Below, in pieces: positions 21,581-32,554 of a stretch of 64,000 bases of DNA. The stretch spans positions 11,449,969 to 11,513,968 of the forward strand of contig OX352762.1 in the NCBI GenBank assembly GCA_947095585.1. The letters are read 5' to 3'. The position numbers and the translations under genes are program-made. The stretch comes from Nephrocerus scutellatus (Eukaryota; Arthropoda; Insecta; Diptera; Pipunculidae). The notes under the pieces are model-generated. The model did no database searches. It saw nothing but the letters and a program-made list of their open reading frames with translations, and was not told the DNA's origin. How positions within the stretch are numbered: position 1 is the first letter of the stretch; every line of letters begins with the position of its first letter.

Positions 21581-23015
21581 ACAAACAAAAAAGGGTCAAG
21601 TCAAGTTAAATAAAAGTTTTTAAAAAGAACGAGAAGGCATAGTGTGGTGAGAAAAGAGCTGTACACGATGGCGCGCAGTCGGGTTAGAAGTCCTAGCAAA
21701 TACAAGAGAAGACTATTAGCAGAGAGATTTAATCTTCTGAGTCTAGCGCAACCTTTTAAAAATTTTCCGTTGATCGTAAAACAATTTTTTTTAATGATTG
21801 TCCAAAATTTAATAAGAAATTAAATGAATCGAATATTGTTTCGGTCCTTCAATTATTATTCAATACTATCGGAAATACCCAGCGTTTCCCAGCTGCCCCA
21901 TTCAACTGACCACCCGCCAACTGACCTCCCGCCCACTGACACCCACCACTAATATGTTTCGGTTCTGGAATGGTGCGTTCGAAAAGTGATAAAGTAAAAA
22001 ATTGCTGTGAAAACGAAAAATGATATTTTATTTATTACTTCACCCATTCTCGGATCGGGAATCGACCCCTAGGATTTAAAACAAGTATGCCTTTGCCAGA
22101 TAGATATTTGACGATCCGAAAGTGTAATCAGCTTTTCCCAATTATTTTCGATTCCATCTTTGGTTGACTCGTACCCGCATATGAATATCGCTATCCTATC
22201 GCTAAGAAGCTTACAAACTTAAAAATAAACTTTAGACGAGAAAGAAGAAACAGTTAATTGGACGTAAACACAAGCATCGAATGGATGGATCAGCGATTTT
22301 TTATTCCAGCTGAAGAAGCATCCGCTCTGTGTAATCCCTTGTGCAGTTAGCATTTTAATTCAAGTGACTGCTGGCTGTCACTTTTTTCCCTTGCTTCCTG
22401 ACGCTACTTATTAAGTTTAATTAATTTAATTACAGAAACTGTAAAGGAAAATGCCCACTAAAAGAGTAAAAAGTTGGAATTTTTATTGTGTGTATCCTCT
22501 TCTTCCACTGCTGAGAGGAAGTAAATAGCAATTACAATTTTTTTTTTCGTCTTCCGCTGCATGTGGAGTAACATCTTTGCTAAGATTTCGTTTTCCATTA
22601 AGATTTTAATCACAATGATCCTTGATTTTGCCTGAAAAGGAGGAGGAGTACCCGACGTGTTCGTGCGTCAGTGTTGCATGAACGATGGATGAGGCGAAAA
22701 ACCAAGCACTTTAGCGCAAACAAAAAATAATTTAATAATTTCTATTAAGCTTAGTTTTAGTTTCTTTTTAAGTTTTCTAACCGTTTTTGTCATTATTTGC
22801 TTATAAACCATCTATGTTCTCATTGCATCGATTTTTTCGTCCCCTTGACTTGTTTTACCAAAATAGTTTGGCAATTTGTCAAGTTTCTTCGAATATCTCG
22901 GCCAGCCTTTTTCTCAGTTAAGCAATACACGATCTGATTTAATTTACGCCTTTATATTAAAAGTTGTAAGCCCAATATTTTAAGGTCATTATTTAATTTG
23001 TCTTTAGCTAGCGGT
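21581..23015. other. No gene; weak tRNA-like B box on the minus strand near 22060
   Basis: The only structure seen is CTAGGGGTCGATTCCCGATC (minus strand, around 22048-22073), which looks like a T-arm/box B. No matching A box at proper spacing is clear. The rest is AT-rich with no ORFs. Confidence 0.35.
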
Positions 23016-24050
23016 GAATTCTTAAAAGATTGGACATTTTTGTACATAAGTCCAAATCATTAAAAGATCCAAAATCTATCCAAAAATCTTTGAAGCCATT
23101 GTAAAAAGAAAACTTGCCTTCTTTTTTTCTAAGAAGATATCGGAACTTCAGCATGGCTTTGTAGGAAGCTGATCAACTGGATCCAATCTAGGCTTATTCT
23201 AAAATTACTGTAAGTCAGAGCTTGAAAACAACCGCCACGTTACTTTGACTAATTGTTATTTACACTGAATTTTCTATTGATCGAGTCTAACATAATAATT
23301 TAATAAAGAAAATGAATGTTAATCGGCTTTCAGGGACATTTTCTCAAATGGATATCTAAAATTTAAAGTTAAAATTGGCTCGGTTCATTCTAAATTAATC
23401 TACTGGTGTCCCACAAGGAAGCCACCTAGGTCCCTTATTACTCATAAATACTTACCACTATACATTTAACAATTGTAATGTTTGTTATATGCTGATGATG
23501 TAAAGCTTTACTTTTCTATAGAATCAATCATAGATTGCCTTAAATTGCAATTTGATATCTTCAATGTTGTTAACTGGTGTAAAAAAACGACACACTTTTA
23601 TACTATAATACACATTAATTTAAATGTAGAGGCCCTAACTTATCGAGAAATAAACTAATAATAAATGATAACTATATTAGTAATGTACCGCTTACCAGAG
23701 TTTCCAGCTTTTGTGATGATTTTCATCAGCATTATGAATATATCCAAAAGCTAACAAAATGTTAGGATTCGTTAAAAGAAATTCATAAGGCTTTCATGAT
23801 ACGGTTATAATCGCTGTATATATTTTCGGTAAGACCTATTTTGGAATATTGTAGCATCATATATTCTCCCTATTATGCAAACTATAACTAACGTACATCC
23901 CGCGTACAAAACGTTTACACGTTTTTCAATTCACCAACTATCTTATCGATGTACTTTCACTGCAATATTATAATATACCACATAGGTTGCTCTGATTTAC
24001 TAGATTTGATTCCGAGTTATGCACCATCACGGTGCTTAAGAGATAGAGAT
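23016..24050 (+). pseudogene. Jockey/CR1-type non-LTR RT, strongly decayed
   Basis: Scattered frames keep the RT order: KIFEAIVKRKL (23080), ELQHGFVGS (23145), GFQGHFLKWIS (near 23330), then GVPQGSHLGPLL-like sequence (23405-23445). The catalytic YADD is at 23488-23499. Later blocks include the RPILEYCSIIYSP-like sequence near 23840-23870. Dozens of indels and stops are present. It is older than the other RT copies in the window and not obviously of the same family as the CR1-like copies. Confidence 0.65.
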
Positions 24051-25114
24051 TTTTTTTAACTATATATATACAGGGTGTATCCGTTAATGTAGCAAATACT
24101 TAAAGGGATGATTCCTTGGTGAATTTCGTGAAAAAATCGTTTGGGATGGGGGTATATTAATACCCCCTGCGATGTACGTAACGTTTTAATGCGAAGAGAT
24201 GTACTTTTGACCTTACATCACTTCACACCCTGTAACTCTTGAAATTTTCTAGCTACAAGGTTACTGTCGATCTTTTTTGGAAAAGAATTAAATTTCTAAG
24301 GTCATATAATGTACATTTTTTTAAATTCTTAAAACTATTACCGATATAACCGTCGTCAAAGTCAGAGAAGAATTTTTTTTTTAAATTTTATCTTCGCTTC
24401 AACCGTACTTGGTTAGAATGTCAACACATTATAATTATGATCTTATTTCTTAGTCATTTCTACTTTTCTCATAAGAAAATTAATATAATTAAATTACACC
24501 GCAACATTATTACCCAAATTGACCTAATCCTTGTCTGATACATATGTCTGTCGGACAACAAAAAATCTGATAGTTTTTTTTTTTTTTCAAATTCTGTCCC
24601 CAGCACCAATTTAATGATGTTTTGTGCTGCTCCAGTAAATAACGAATCGCCGTAGAGATAATTTGTCGCATTGCTTTATATGAGACGCAGTCGTTATGGT
24701 TATGTAAACGTGACTGCGGATTACGTGCTGATTCCAATAAGTGACCTTTTTTCACAACATAATAATGGCATACATATAATGTGACATTTATGCACAGCAT
24801 ACGAAATTTTGTAATTTGATTTCGAATTTGCGATATCGATTTTGGCATTTTACTTAGAACATAACCATAACCAAGGGTATAACCCTATATGGAAATGGTA
24901 CGAATACGATGTACATAAGGGTTGCGCCGACATAATGAGATTTTTGGCCAATATCCAGAGTCGGTAGGTGAAACAAATTTGTGCGATTTATCACGTGTCA
25001 GATGCTTACAGCTTGACTCGTATTCCCCCTTTTGATTGCTGGTTAACAATCCAAAACCCTTTCATTGAAGTCCAGTTGTGAGGTATCAGTACTCGTGAAT
25101 GATGTCGAATTGTT
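24051..25114. other. Unassigned; minus-strand 112-residue ORF of unknown nature
   Basis: TATACAGGGTGTATCCGTTA at 24067-24086 looks like a DNA-transposon end, but no matching inverted end or transposase was found. The minus-strand ORF 24510-24848 contains no domain I recognise and lacks supporting context, so it is not called a gene. Confidence 0.35.
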
Positions 25115-25420
25115 TTTAAATTCTCTATATTAACTTCGCGTGCCCGTGTCTGGCTGGCTGGCTGGTTGGCTGGTTGGCTGTTTGGCTGGTTGGCTGGTTG
25201 GCTGGTTGGCTGTTTGGCTGGTTGGCTGGTTGGCTGGTTGGCTGGTTGGCTGGTTGGCTGGTCAGATTTTGTGATCAGGTCTTAACTCACTTCCCAAAGT
25301 CCGATTTTATTGAAATTTTGCACACATGTATATTTCCGGTGACAATACTTTCTATTAAAATTTGAGAGTGATTGGGAAGCAGAGTCGGGGGGCTCCCATA
25401 CAACTTTTTTTTCCCGGCCG
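25115..25420 (+). repeat. Interspersed repeat Z, copy 2
   Basis: Begins AATTCTCTATATTAACTTCG followed by CGTGCCCGTGT, the same end as copies at 462 (minus) and 58245 (plus). Next come an octamer tandem tract and the shared block CACTTCCCAAAGTCCGATTT with CACACATGTATATTTCCGGT. Only one body unit follows. Confidence 0.7.
25150..25262. repeat. (GGCTGGTT)n minisatellite
   Basis: About 14 tandem octamers GGCTGGTT with some GGCTGTTT and GGCTGGCT variants, inside repeat Z. It produces a Trp/Leu/Gly repeat ORF (25174-25365) that is not a gene. Confidence 0.95.
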
Positions 25421-25855
25421 CAGATCATTTCATACTATGTTCTGTGTTCGTTGTGCGCTGTGTGCTGGTGGGAAGCGCTGCTTGCTTTACGATTGGGGTC
25501 GTTTTGTTGTTGGGTTGCAGTGCTTCGTATGTGTTTTTATATTTAAGCATTTATAGTAGAATTCATTATACTTTTGGTTTATTTTTTTGCAATTGGCGTT
25601 TTAGTTCGGTCAAAAAGTAAACGATTTATGTCTGGACGCCAGCAATGGACCGCGCGATTTTTAAAACTTCGTGTATCCTATAACGTTAGTTCGTCAAGCA
25701 ATAAACGTAGGTACTTAGAAGCCATAAACATATAACTAAAAAAAAAACAACCCATAAAAATAAAATTTTTCATGTAAATTCTCAAAAAGGATATTTTGTG
25801 CAAAGTTTTAATAGGGTTAATTTGAATAAAAATAATACTAGAGCTCCTTTACTTC
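25421..25855. other. No supported feature
   Basis: Two overlapping plus-strand ORFs (25362-25556, 25372-25620) show no motif. Confidence 0.4.
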
Positions 25856-26345
25856 AAAATTATTACAAAAACTGTCTTCACCGTAGATACACATATGTAA
25901 AAAACTTTTATGGGAGCCCCCGGCCTTGGGGCCCGATCACTTATCAATAGAAAGTGTTGTCATCGGAGATACACATGTGTTGAAAATTTGAAGAAAATCG
26001 GGATAGTTTTTAAAAAATGTACAATGTGCTTATGACCCTTAGGGCACGGTCACTCGAACAATTACACAAAAAGTTTTGTCCATTGCAGATACACATGTGT
26101 TTAAAAATTTAAGTAATCGGGCTTTCTTTAAAAAAAATGTCTGAGCCCCTCGGACCTCAGGGCTCGTTAACTCCAATCATTTTACAGAAAGTTTTGTCCT
26201 TCGGAGATACATATGTTTAAAATTTAAAGGAAATCGGGCATTTTTAAAATATTTATATGGGCACCCCTCGGGCCTCAGGGCCCGTTCACTCCAACAATTT
26301 TAAAAAAAGTTTTGCACATCGGCGGTACAAATGTATATAAAATTT
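25856..26345 (-). repeat. Interspersed repeat Z, copy 3 (tandem body)
   Basis: Four diverged units of about 115 bp, each with GGAGATACACATGTGTTTAA-like sequence, an AAATCGGG stretch and a GGGCCCG/CTCGG block, in the same orientation as copy 1. It ends abruptly at 26345 where an RTE-like relic begins. Confidence 0.75.
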
Positions 26346-26880
26346 GAAGAAAATCAAGTTTCCATCATCACGAAAGACTGCATCCGCGAATCAGATTCGA
26401 GTCAACACGGCTTCCCTTCGCAACGAAGATACCAGAAACAATTACGGTCAAGCGATAGAACTCGCTCTAAATGCTGGGTGAAACTGGCTTACACAGACGA
26501 TATTGACATCGTTGGTAGAAACTCAGGAGCTGTATATGGTGCTTTCATCCAGATCGAGCAGGCGGTACGAATTCTAGGGCTGCACATAAATGAGAGCAAA
26601 ACAAAGTACATGGTGGTCACGCTGCGAGCAGAAGATCCAACATTAGACCCGCAAGTAGTGCAATCCTTAAACTATCTCGGTTTAACTGAAGCAGCCGATA
26701 GCAGCATGTAACCAGAAATACACTCACGGTTGCTTAAAGCCAACAAAGCCTACTAGAGTCTGTCAAGACACTTCAAATCCAGGAACTTAACCATAACATC
26801 CAATCTGCTGGTATATAAGACAATGGTCATACCAGTACTGACCTCTAAGCCGCATTCGAGAGAAAAGTCTCTTCAATATA
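26346..26880 (+). pseudogene. RTE-like family B2, endonuclease end and RT palm/thumb
   Basis: The first part encodes ANQIRVNTASLRNED in one frame, the endonuclease-RT linker. A deletion brings the RT palm LAYTDDIDIVGRN (catalytic YADD changed to YTDD at 26491-26502) next to it in the ORF 26331-26711, followed by LGLHINESKTKYM. Then comes RLLKANKAY..SLSRHF and LVYKTMVIPVL (26730-26845). The same thumb segment occurs at 51.0 kb. Family B2 also has copies at 54.0, 56.4-58.0 and 59.8-60.4 kb. Confidence 0.75.
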
Positions 26881-28205
26881 GCATTGGGTTCCTCAGGGTA
26901 GGTATTTAGTACCGCCCTTTTTTATTTGTTTGTGAGTCATTGATCGAGTTTTATTTCTTTTTATTTTTTAAAGAATTTTAAAGATTATTATGAACAATGT
27001 TTTCCAGTTTTTTTTTTATTTACTCACTTCAGTATGCTTTCGGTCCTTTTAACCTTGGAATAAAGACGACGACAATAGGCTCCCTATTTTACTTTTTTTT
27101 CGGTTCTATCTATTATGCTTCTGATGACAGATACTTGAGCGAAGGAAACAAACAAATCTCAGGTACCTCGTTGTTAAAACTTTTGATCAAATTAAAGCTT
27201 TCTGTCGTTTGACTTTGAATTATCCTACTAGTGTGACACAATTTCTCCAAACAATAATCGACAGTTCTCACACATTCGCAGAAAATATTTATCTTTAAAA
27301 CCCTTGAGCGTCGTCCTATGAGAGGTATTAATACTCGAACTTAAACATGCGAGCAATGTAAAAGGTTTATATACTGTAATTATGTATAGGTCGGTATATC
27401 GCGAATTGATGCGATCCCAACTGAAGGTTGTCCTATAAATTGTCCTTGATTTTGTTGTCGTTTTGCACGACAATGATTTAAGCTGAGCTACGTGCATCGT
27501 TCTCATATTCAATGCTCATTGGCTTTTAATTTCTATTTTCCCCATGTATCTACGTATGTACGTAAGTGTGAATGTAGTCATACATGCAAGTAATTATGTA
27601 TCTGTGTAAATTTACACATTGGCGCTTTGCGAATGGGGAAAATTAATTGACGCTACTTATTGTGAGTGTTACATAATCCTCGAGGACGTACTGATAAGTT
27701 CTAGAGAAGTCTGTCAGCAGGCATAGATGTTATGTACATGTAAAGGATTACATGTGAGGCTGAAGTGCCTCATGAATGAATGCAGTAAAGAGTCTTTATC
27801 GATCTGTAAGCTGTAAAACCGTCGTGAGGCAGTCTATTAAGTAATATCATCTTGCACAATTAGCATGAGTTGCTGTTTTGTTACATAAGGTTGTGATCCA
27901 AGGGCATGCATGTTAATACAAAGGTCTAATTGTGTTTAAAGTTATGGACATCAATATGACGTCCTCTCAGTTAATAATAATCTCAGTATATGCCACTGGT
28001 AAATTGCGTTAATTGAGCCTTTTTCTGATTTAAAGACTTCTTGCATTGAACTCTGGATAAGTCGATTTGTTGGTACCGCTGGGAAGAGTTTCGAGTTACA
28101 TATGTTTTCGAACAAGATAGTTTTAAGAATTTAAATTTGTGTTTGCGAAATAAAATTTTTATTAAAGCTTTACATTTATTTAATAGTAATCTAGACTTTA
28201 TGGTC
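26881..28205. other. No supported feature
   Basis: AT-rich. ORFs 26997-27212 (+) and 27228-27512 (-) have no recognised domain. Confidence 0.4.
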
Positions 28206-28209
28206 GAAA

Positions 28210-28735
28210 AAGTAGGTTTCCGCACTGGATCCTCCTGTTCATCCTGCGGATCATTATTGAACAGTGCGTTGCAGTTGCGGTCACCACTGCACCTGCTGTT
28301 CATCGATTTTGAGAAGTCGTTTGACAGTGTCAACAGACAGTATATCTGGCTCGCCTTGCGTAGGAGAGGTATACCCGATAAACTAATAGCTATTATTAAA
28401 GCAAGCTATGATGGCTCTAAATGTCATGTGCTGCATAGAGGAAAGCTGTAAGAGGAATTCGAGATCCTAAGTGGGGTACAACAAGGTTGCATTCTATCGC
28501 CGATAATTTTTTTTTTGGTGATTAGCGATGTACTTTGCGCAGCTTTATCTACTGGAAACGGAGGAATTCGTTGGACTCTTACATCTCAACTCAAACATCT
28601 GGACTACGACGACGAAATGACAACAAATGTGGAAAGGGAGGCAGCACTTGGAAGACTTGTGAAAAGGATAAGCAAAATAGGTGAGAAAGCTGATGGGAAA
28701 TGCTGGAAGAACATTTCATATTTCGATTGAATTCA
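28210..28735 (+). pseudogene. RTE-like family B1, internal deletion copy
   Basis: FRTGSSC, LLFIDFEKSFDSVNRQYIW and ALRRRGIPDKL (28218-28390) match the 12 kb copy. After GCILSPIIFFLVISDV the palm reads LDYDDEMTTNV: the AD of YADD and the following ~16 residues are deleted. The relic stops at about 28735 where an inverted CR1-like element begins. Confidence 0.8.
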
Positions 28736-28739
28736 AATA

Positions 28740-30335
28740 GAGGTGCAATGCAGCTGGCTATTTCTCTTGAGTACCTTTGGTGAAAGATGCAATAAAACAG
28801 TGACAAGCAGGAAACGTTCGTACGGTGTTCAAGCGAATCTATTGATTTCGCAATGTTTTCTTCACTAAGTTTTATCCAACGGTTTTGTATTCTATCTAGC
28901 TGATGCAAGGTAGGCTTAGGCGCACCGGACCAGATATGGCAATTGTACTCAAGCTTAGGGCGAATAAAAGCCTTGTAAATAGTAGCCAGATCATAGGGAA
29001 TGAAATATTTCTTGCACCGGAATAGAAAAACTAAACATTTCGCAGCACTTTTGGCGACGGTAAATATGTTGTCGGTCCAACGAAGCTTGTCGGTAACGCA
29101 TATACCGATAAGTTTTTCAGTTTTCTCGATGCAAGTGCCATTCATGGATAATGGCATGGGATTTAGGATTTGCTTAGACGATTGGAGACAGCATTGGGTT
29201 TTGGAAGCGTGAAATTCTACTTGATTGTTTTATCTACATTTTATTATGCTGTCCAGATCAGAATTTAAGTGGTTTGAGTTCCACATGAGAAGTGGTTGGA
29301 CGTTTCTCAAACTTAGCTTCGAGCAGCTGAGAGTGCTGTCATCAGCGAAAGAGTGAATTGGATTATAAGTAATAGACAACAGGTAATTAATAAAAATGAG
29401 AAATAGCGTTGGAGATAGAACAGAGCCCTGGGGAACGCCAGCATTTAAGCAATGAACTTTAGTCTTGAAACCCTCTAATACAACTTGAATTGAGCGGTCC
29501 AAAAGCTAGCTTCTAATCAAGTGAAGCAGTTTATCATCGACTCTATAAGCACGCATTTTAGACAAAAGAGCATGATGCCAAACTCTGTCAAAAATATCGA
29601 AATACCATAGAAATATCGAGTGCAACAGCTTTGCTTTCTCCAAATTCAAGCAAAGACCGGTTCCACTGTTCGGTGAGATATTTTTATTATTATTATTATA
29701 TTAGGTGGGGCCGAACAGCCCTGAGCACTGCGACCTTTAGGTCTATTGTGCGTCCCTGACGTTTTACCACATTATGTAGTTGTTCAGTTCCTTCGTGAAT
29801 GCCACCACATCTGACAATGCGATTGGTCTGGCATTCGGCCATGGAACCGTATAGGCCTTGAGATGTTTCATTCTTTTCTGGGTGAGGGCTACGCATACGA
29901 AGAGTATATGCTCTGACGTTTCCTTTGCCTCGTTACAGAATCGGCAGCGGTCCGATTGGGATTTTCCCATTTTCAAAAGATCGTCTTGGAATGGGCCATG
30001 TCCTGTCATATACCAGATTAGTGTTCTTAGTGTATGGCGGTCCAGTTTGATGGCCCTGTCGGTGAGATATACCATCAAATCACCTGTAGAATGTTGCCCA
30101 CGAAATCCATATTGCGAGTCACTTAGGATTTCGTTGGTTTCAAGATATTTCTTGAGCTGAAAATTGATCAGCGTTTCCATGACCTTGGAAAGAATGAATG
30201 CAAGTGCTATGGGTCGGTACGAAGAATGAGACGACGACTCGCCTTTTTTGGGTATGGGATGGACAAGGGCTATTTTCCAACTTCTCGGGAAAAGACCAGA
30301 AGTATAGGATAGATGGAAAAGCTTACGCAATGGTT
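28740..30335 (-). pseudogene. CR1/Jockey-like RT, split by a retroposon insertion
   Basis: Reading down the minus strand from 30330: LFHLSYTSGLFPRSWKIALV, PIPKKGESSSHSSYRPIAL and SDSQYGFRGQHSTGDLMVYL. The 29682-30058 insertion interrupts here. RT then continues in other frames to NAGVPQGSVLSPTLFLIFIN (29440-29385), catalytic FADD at 29338-29349, and LRWTDNIFTVAKSAAKC with IYKAFIRPKLEYNCHIW (29080-28930). The order and family match the plus-strand copy at 8.5 kb. A few frameshifts near 29570 and 29300 inactivate it, but it is the best-preserved CR1-like copy here. No endonuclease is visible upstream. Confidence 0.8.
29682..30058 (-). mobile_element. 5'-truncated I-like retrotransposon insertion with (TAA)n tail
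   Basis: The 12-bp sequence TCGGTGAGATAT occurs at 29670-29681 and again at 30059-30070. Between them, on the minus strand, lies the end of an RNase H-bearing element: LIWYMTGHGPFQDDLL, CRFCNEAKETSEHILFVC, then a 3' UTR ending in a TAATAATAATAATAA tail at 29700-29683. This is a textbook target-primed insertion. The 188-residue ORF 29764-30330 is a chimera of the host CR1-like RT and this insert, not a gene. Confidence 0.9.
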
Positions 30336-32550
30336 ATGCCAGCTGGGAAGAACACCTCTTCAGAACAATTGGGGAAATACCATCTGGCACAGTGGATGAC
30401 TGATTCATTATGATACGAGTATTAAATACGGCTCCGATGATTAAACTATCATAACATTTTTGCATCCTCTTTTTCAGTAAATTCCAGAATAATTTTAGAT
30501 TCGGATATTTTTACAAGAGGACAGGAATCAGCAACAGTAAATCTATTTTTTTTTAAATGTTTGAAATGTTGAAACGTTTCCTTTTTGGTAACAATATGCA
30601 ACGTGAAAAATATTTAAGAAAAAAACAAGAGAAGCCCGTAATTCTCAGGAAATCCGGCAAATTTATTCAGCTGTTACTCTTGTTTTGCATTCGGCCATAT
30701 GTTTGCTTATTCTCTTGTCCAAGCCATTCCTGGATGGGCTATAAACATTGGACAAAAAATCGCATTTCTCTTACGCATAACATTAACTTGGCTGCTGTGT
30801 TTATTATTCTGTGTTTTTTCTGATGTTGTATTTTTTCTTCCCTTTTGTGCTTCGGATTAAATAACAACTGGAACCTCTGCCCAGATTGCTACCATAAACC
30901 TCAGATGGGGCTCTTGAGGATAATATTACAAAATGTAGTCGTACACAGTGGTTCACTGCGAAACATCCAGTAAACCTGTGCTCTCGCTCCTGCTTTTGCA
31001 TATAATCCCAAAAGTTTTAGAACAGAAAAAGTTTATTGGAAAAAAAATGTCAAAAGGTTGCACACAGCAAATCCGGTAAACAAGGACATTTTTATTTTTT
31101 CTATCTTCGTCAATGACCTTTCGATTTTCCAATTCCTTTGCAATTATTTCCTTTTTTCCTTTTGTCCAATATGTGACTTCTTTAAGAAATAATGATTAAG
31201 CTGTTTGTCAACTCTGCTCGAATTAAAGGTATTTTTAGGACTTTACAGAATGTTTGTACAGAAATAAATTTGTCAAACCATTATTTTTGGTTCAATTCTC
31301 GGTTATTTGAGTGTAAGAGGATTCCGTTTTTTTTGTGCTTCGCTGAACCTCAAGCTATGGAACAATAGATCACAGATGTACCTTATTACTTCTTCTTTTT
31401 TATTCCTTTTTGCAGAAGAAGCTTCAGTTAATGCTAAACGAAAATGCATTGCAGTAGTTTTTCCCAGATCTGCATGCATATATGTAGTCTACAAAAGTCA
31501 AGTAATCGAACAAGTGTCCACCATGCATTAATTTAATTCATATCCAAGCGTTAGATACCAAATAAATGGCCTCTTAATGCCACGCTGATGATTTTTCCCT
31601 AATTTTCCCGAAATTCCTGTTTAACTTACGATTAAAGCCAAGAGTTTAAACTCAGTGAGAAAAACGAGTCCATTATGCAAATGGTTATTGCACGGAAGTC
31701 CCTAATACCCAAATCCGACGGGCATAATATTCAATTCAACTTATTTCCATTCAGATTACGAGTTTGGTATTTGGTTTTTGGTCTTCGGTTGGAGTAGTAC
31801 GCGGTGCGCTCCAACTAACAACCGTTTATTCGAATCATGGAATCACCGCAGTAAAAGCGAAAAATTAAATGAAATTATAATAAAGGATGTCATTAAGGAG
31901 GGGGGACGACGACGACGACTTAGAGCTGTTAAATGAAGCGAAATAACCTCAGCTATGACTTGGCTCAAAGACGTGGAAATAACTGGAGTAATTAAGACTT
32001 TCATTTCAATAATTGCCCCTAGCACTTGCAGGAGCGAAGAAGTCTTTTTATTAAATATTTAATGTAAGTTAGGGAGTTGATTCGTACGGATACTTTGGGA
32101 ACTTTTTTTTTGTGGAATACTGAAGAGAGTAACATCGAAGCAACTGACTATTTGGTTACTGCTACCACCAATAACCATGCGACGTTTAATCAAATCGTCT
32201 TTTTATCTCTTCTCTCGTAGATAACCACCACATTTTTCACCGGATTATCTTTACGGTTATGAGCGCAGTTAAATAAAAAAATTTGAATTAATCGCCAAAT
32301 AATGAAACAAAAAGAAAATGTAGCAAACTCAAAGAAATGTTGGGTTAAAAAAATTTTAATTCCATTTAGAAGATTGTGCTGAAAGATATTATGCTAAGAG
32401 CTGTAAATACTATTTGAACGCGACAACAACATTGCAGCTGTGATTAAGGGTAGTGGAGCTTTATTTTTTTCGAATTCAATACGGCAGCCTCTAACAGCTT
32501 AGAAGCCTAAAAATATACTAGCATGATTGCAATAAATACAATCAAATTCA
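30336..32550. other. No supported feature
   Basis: About 2.2 kb of AT-rich DNA with only short ORFs of biased composition. (ACG)n at 31906-31918 is a small microsatellite. Confidence 0.45.
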
Positions 32551-32554
32551 GGGA

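Noticed and set aside
22040..22110. tRNA gene on the minus strand
   Set aside because: Only a T-arm/box B-like block is visible; no matching A box, anticodon arm or acceptor stem.
24510..24848. 112-residue minus-strand ORF as a host gene
   Set aside because: No recognised domain, poly-Lys tract from an A-rich run, no splice or promoter context; left unannotated.
25174..25365. Trp/Leu/Gly-rich ORF
   Set aside because: Translation of the (GGCTGGTT)n minisatellite.
29764..30330. 188-residue ORF as a novel fusion gene
   Set aside because: Target duplications show it is an accidental fusion of two retrotransposon pieces.
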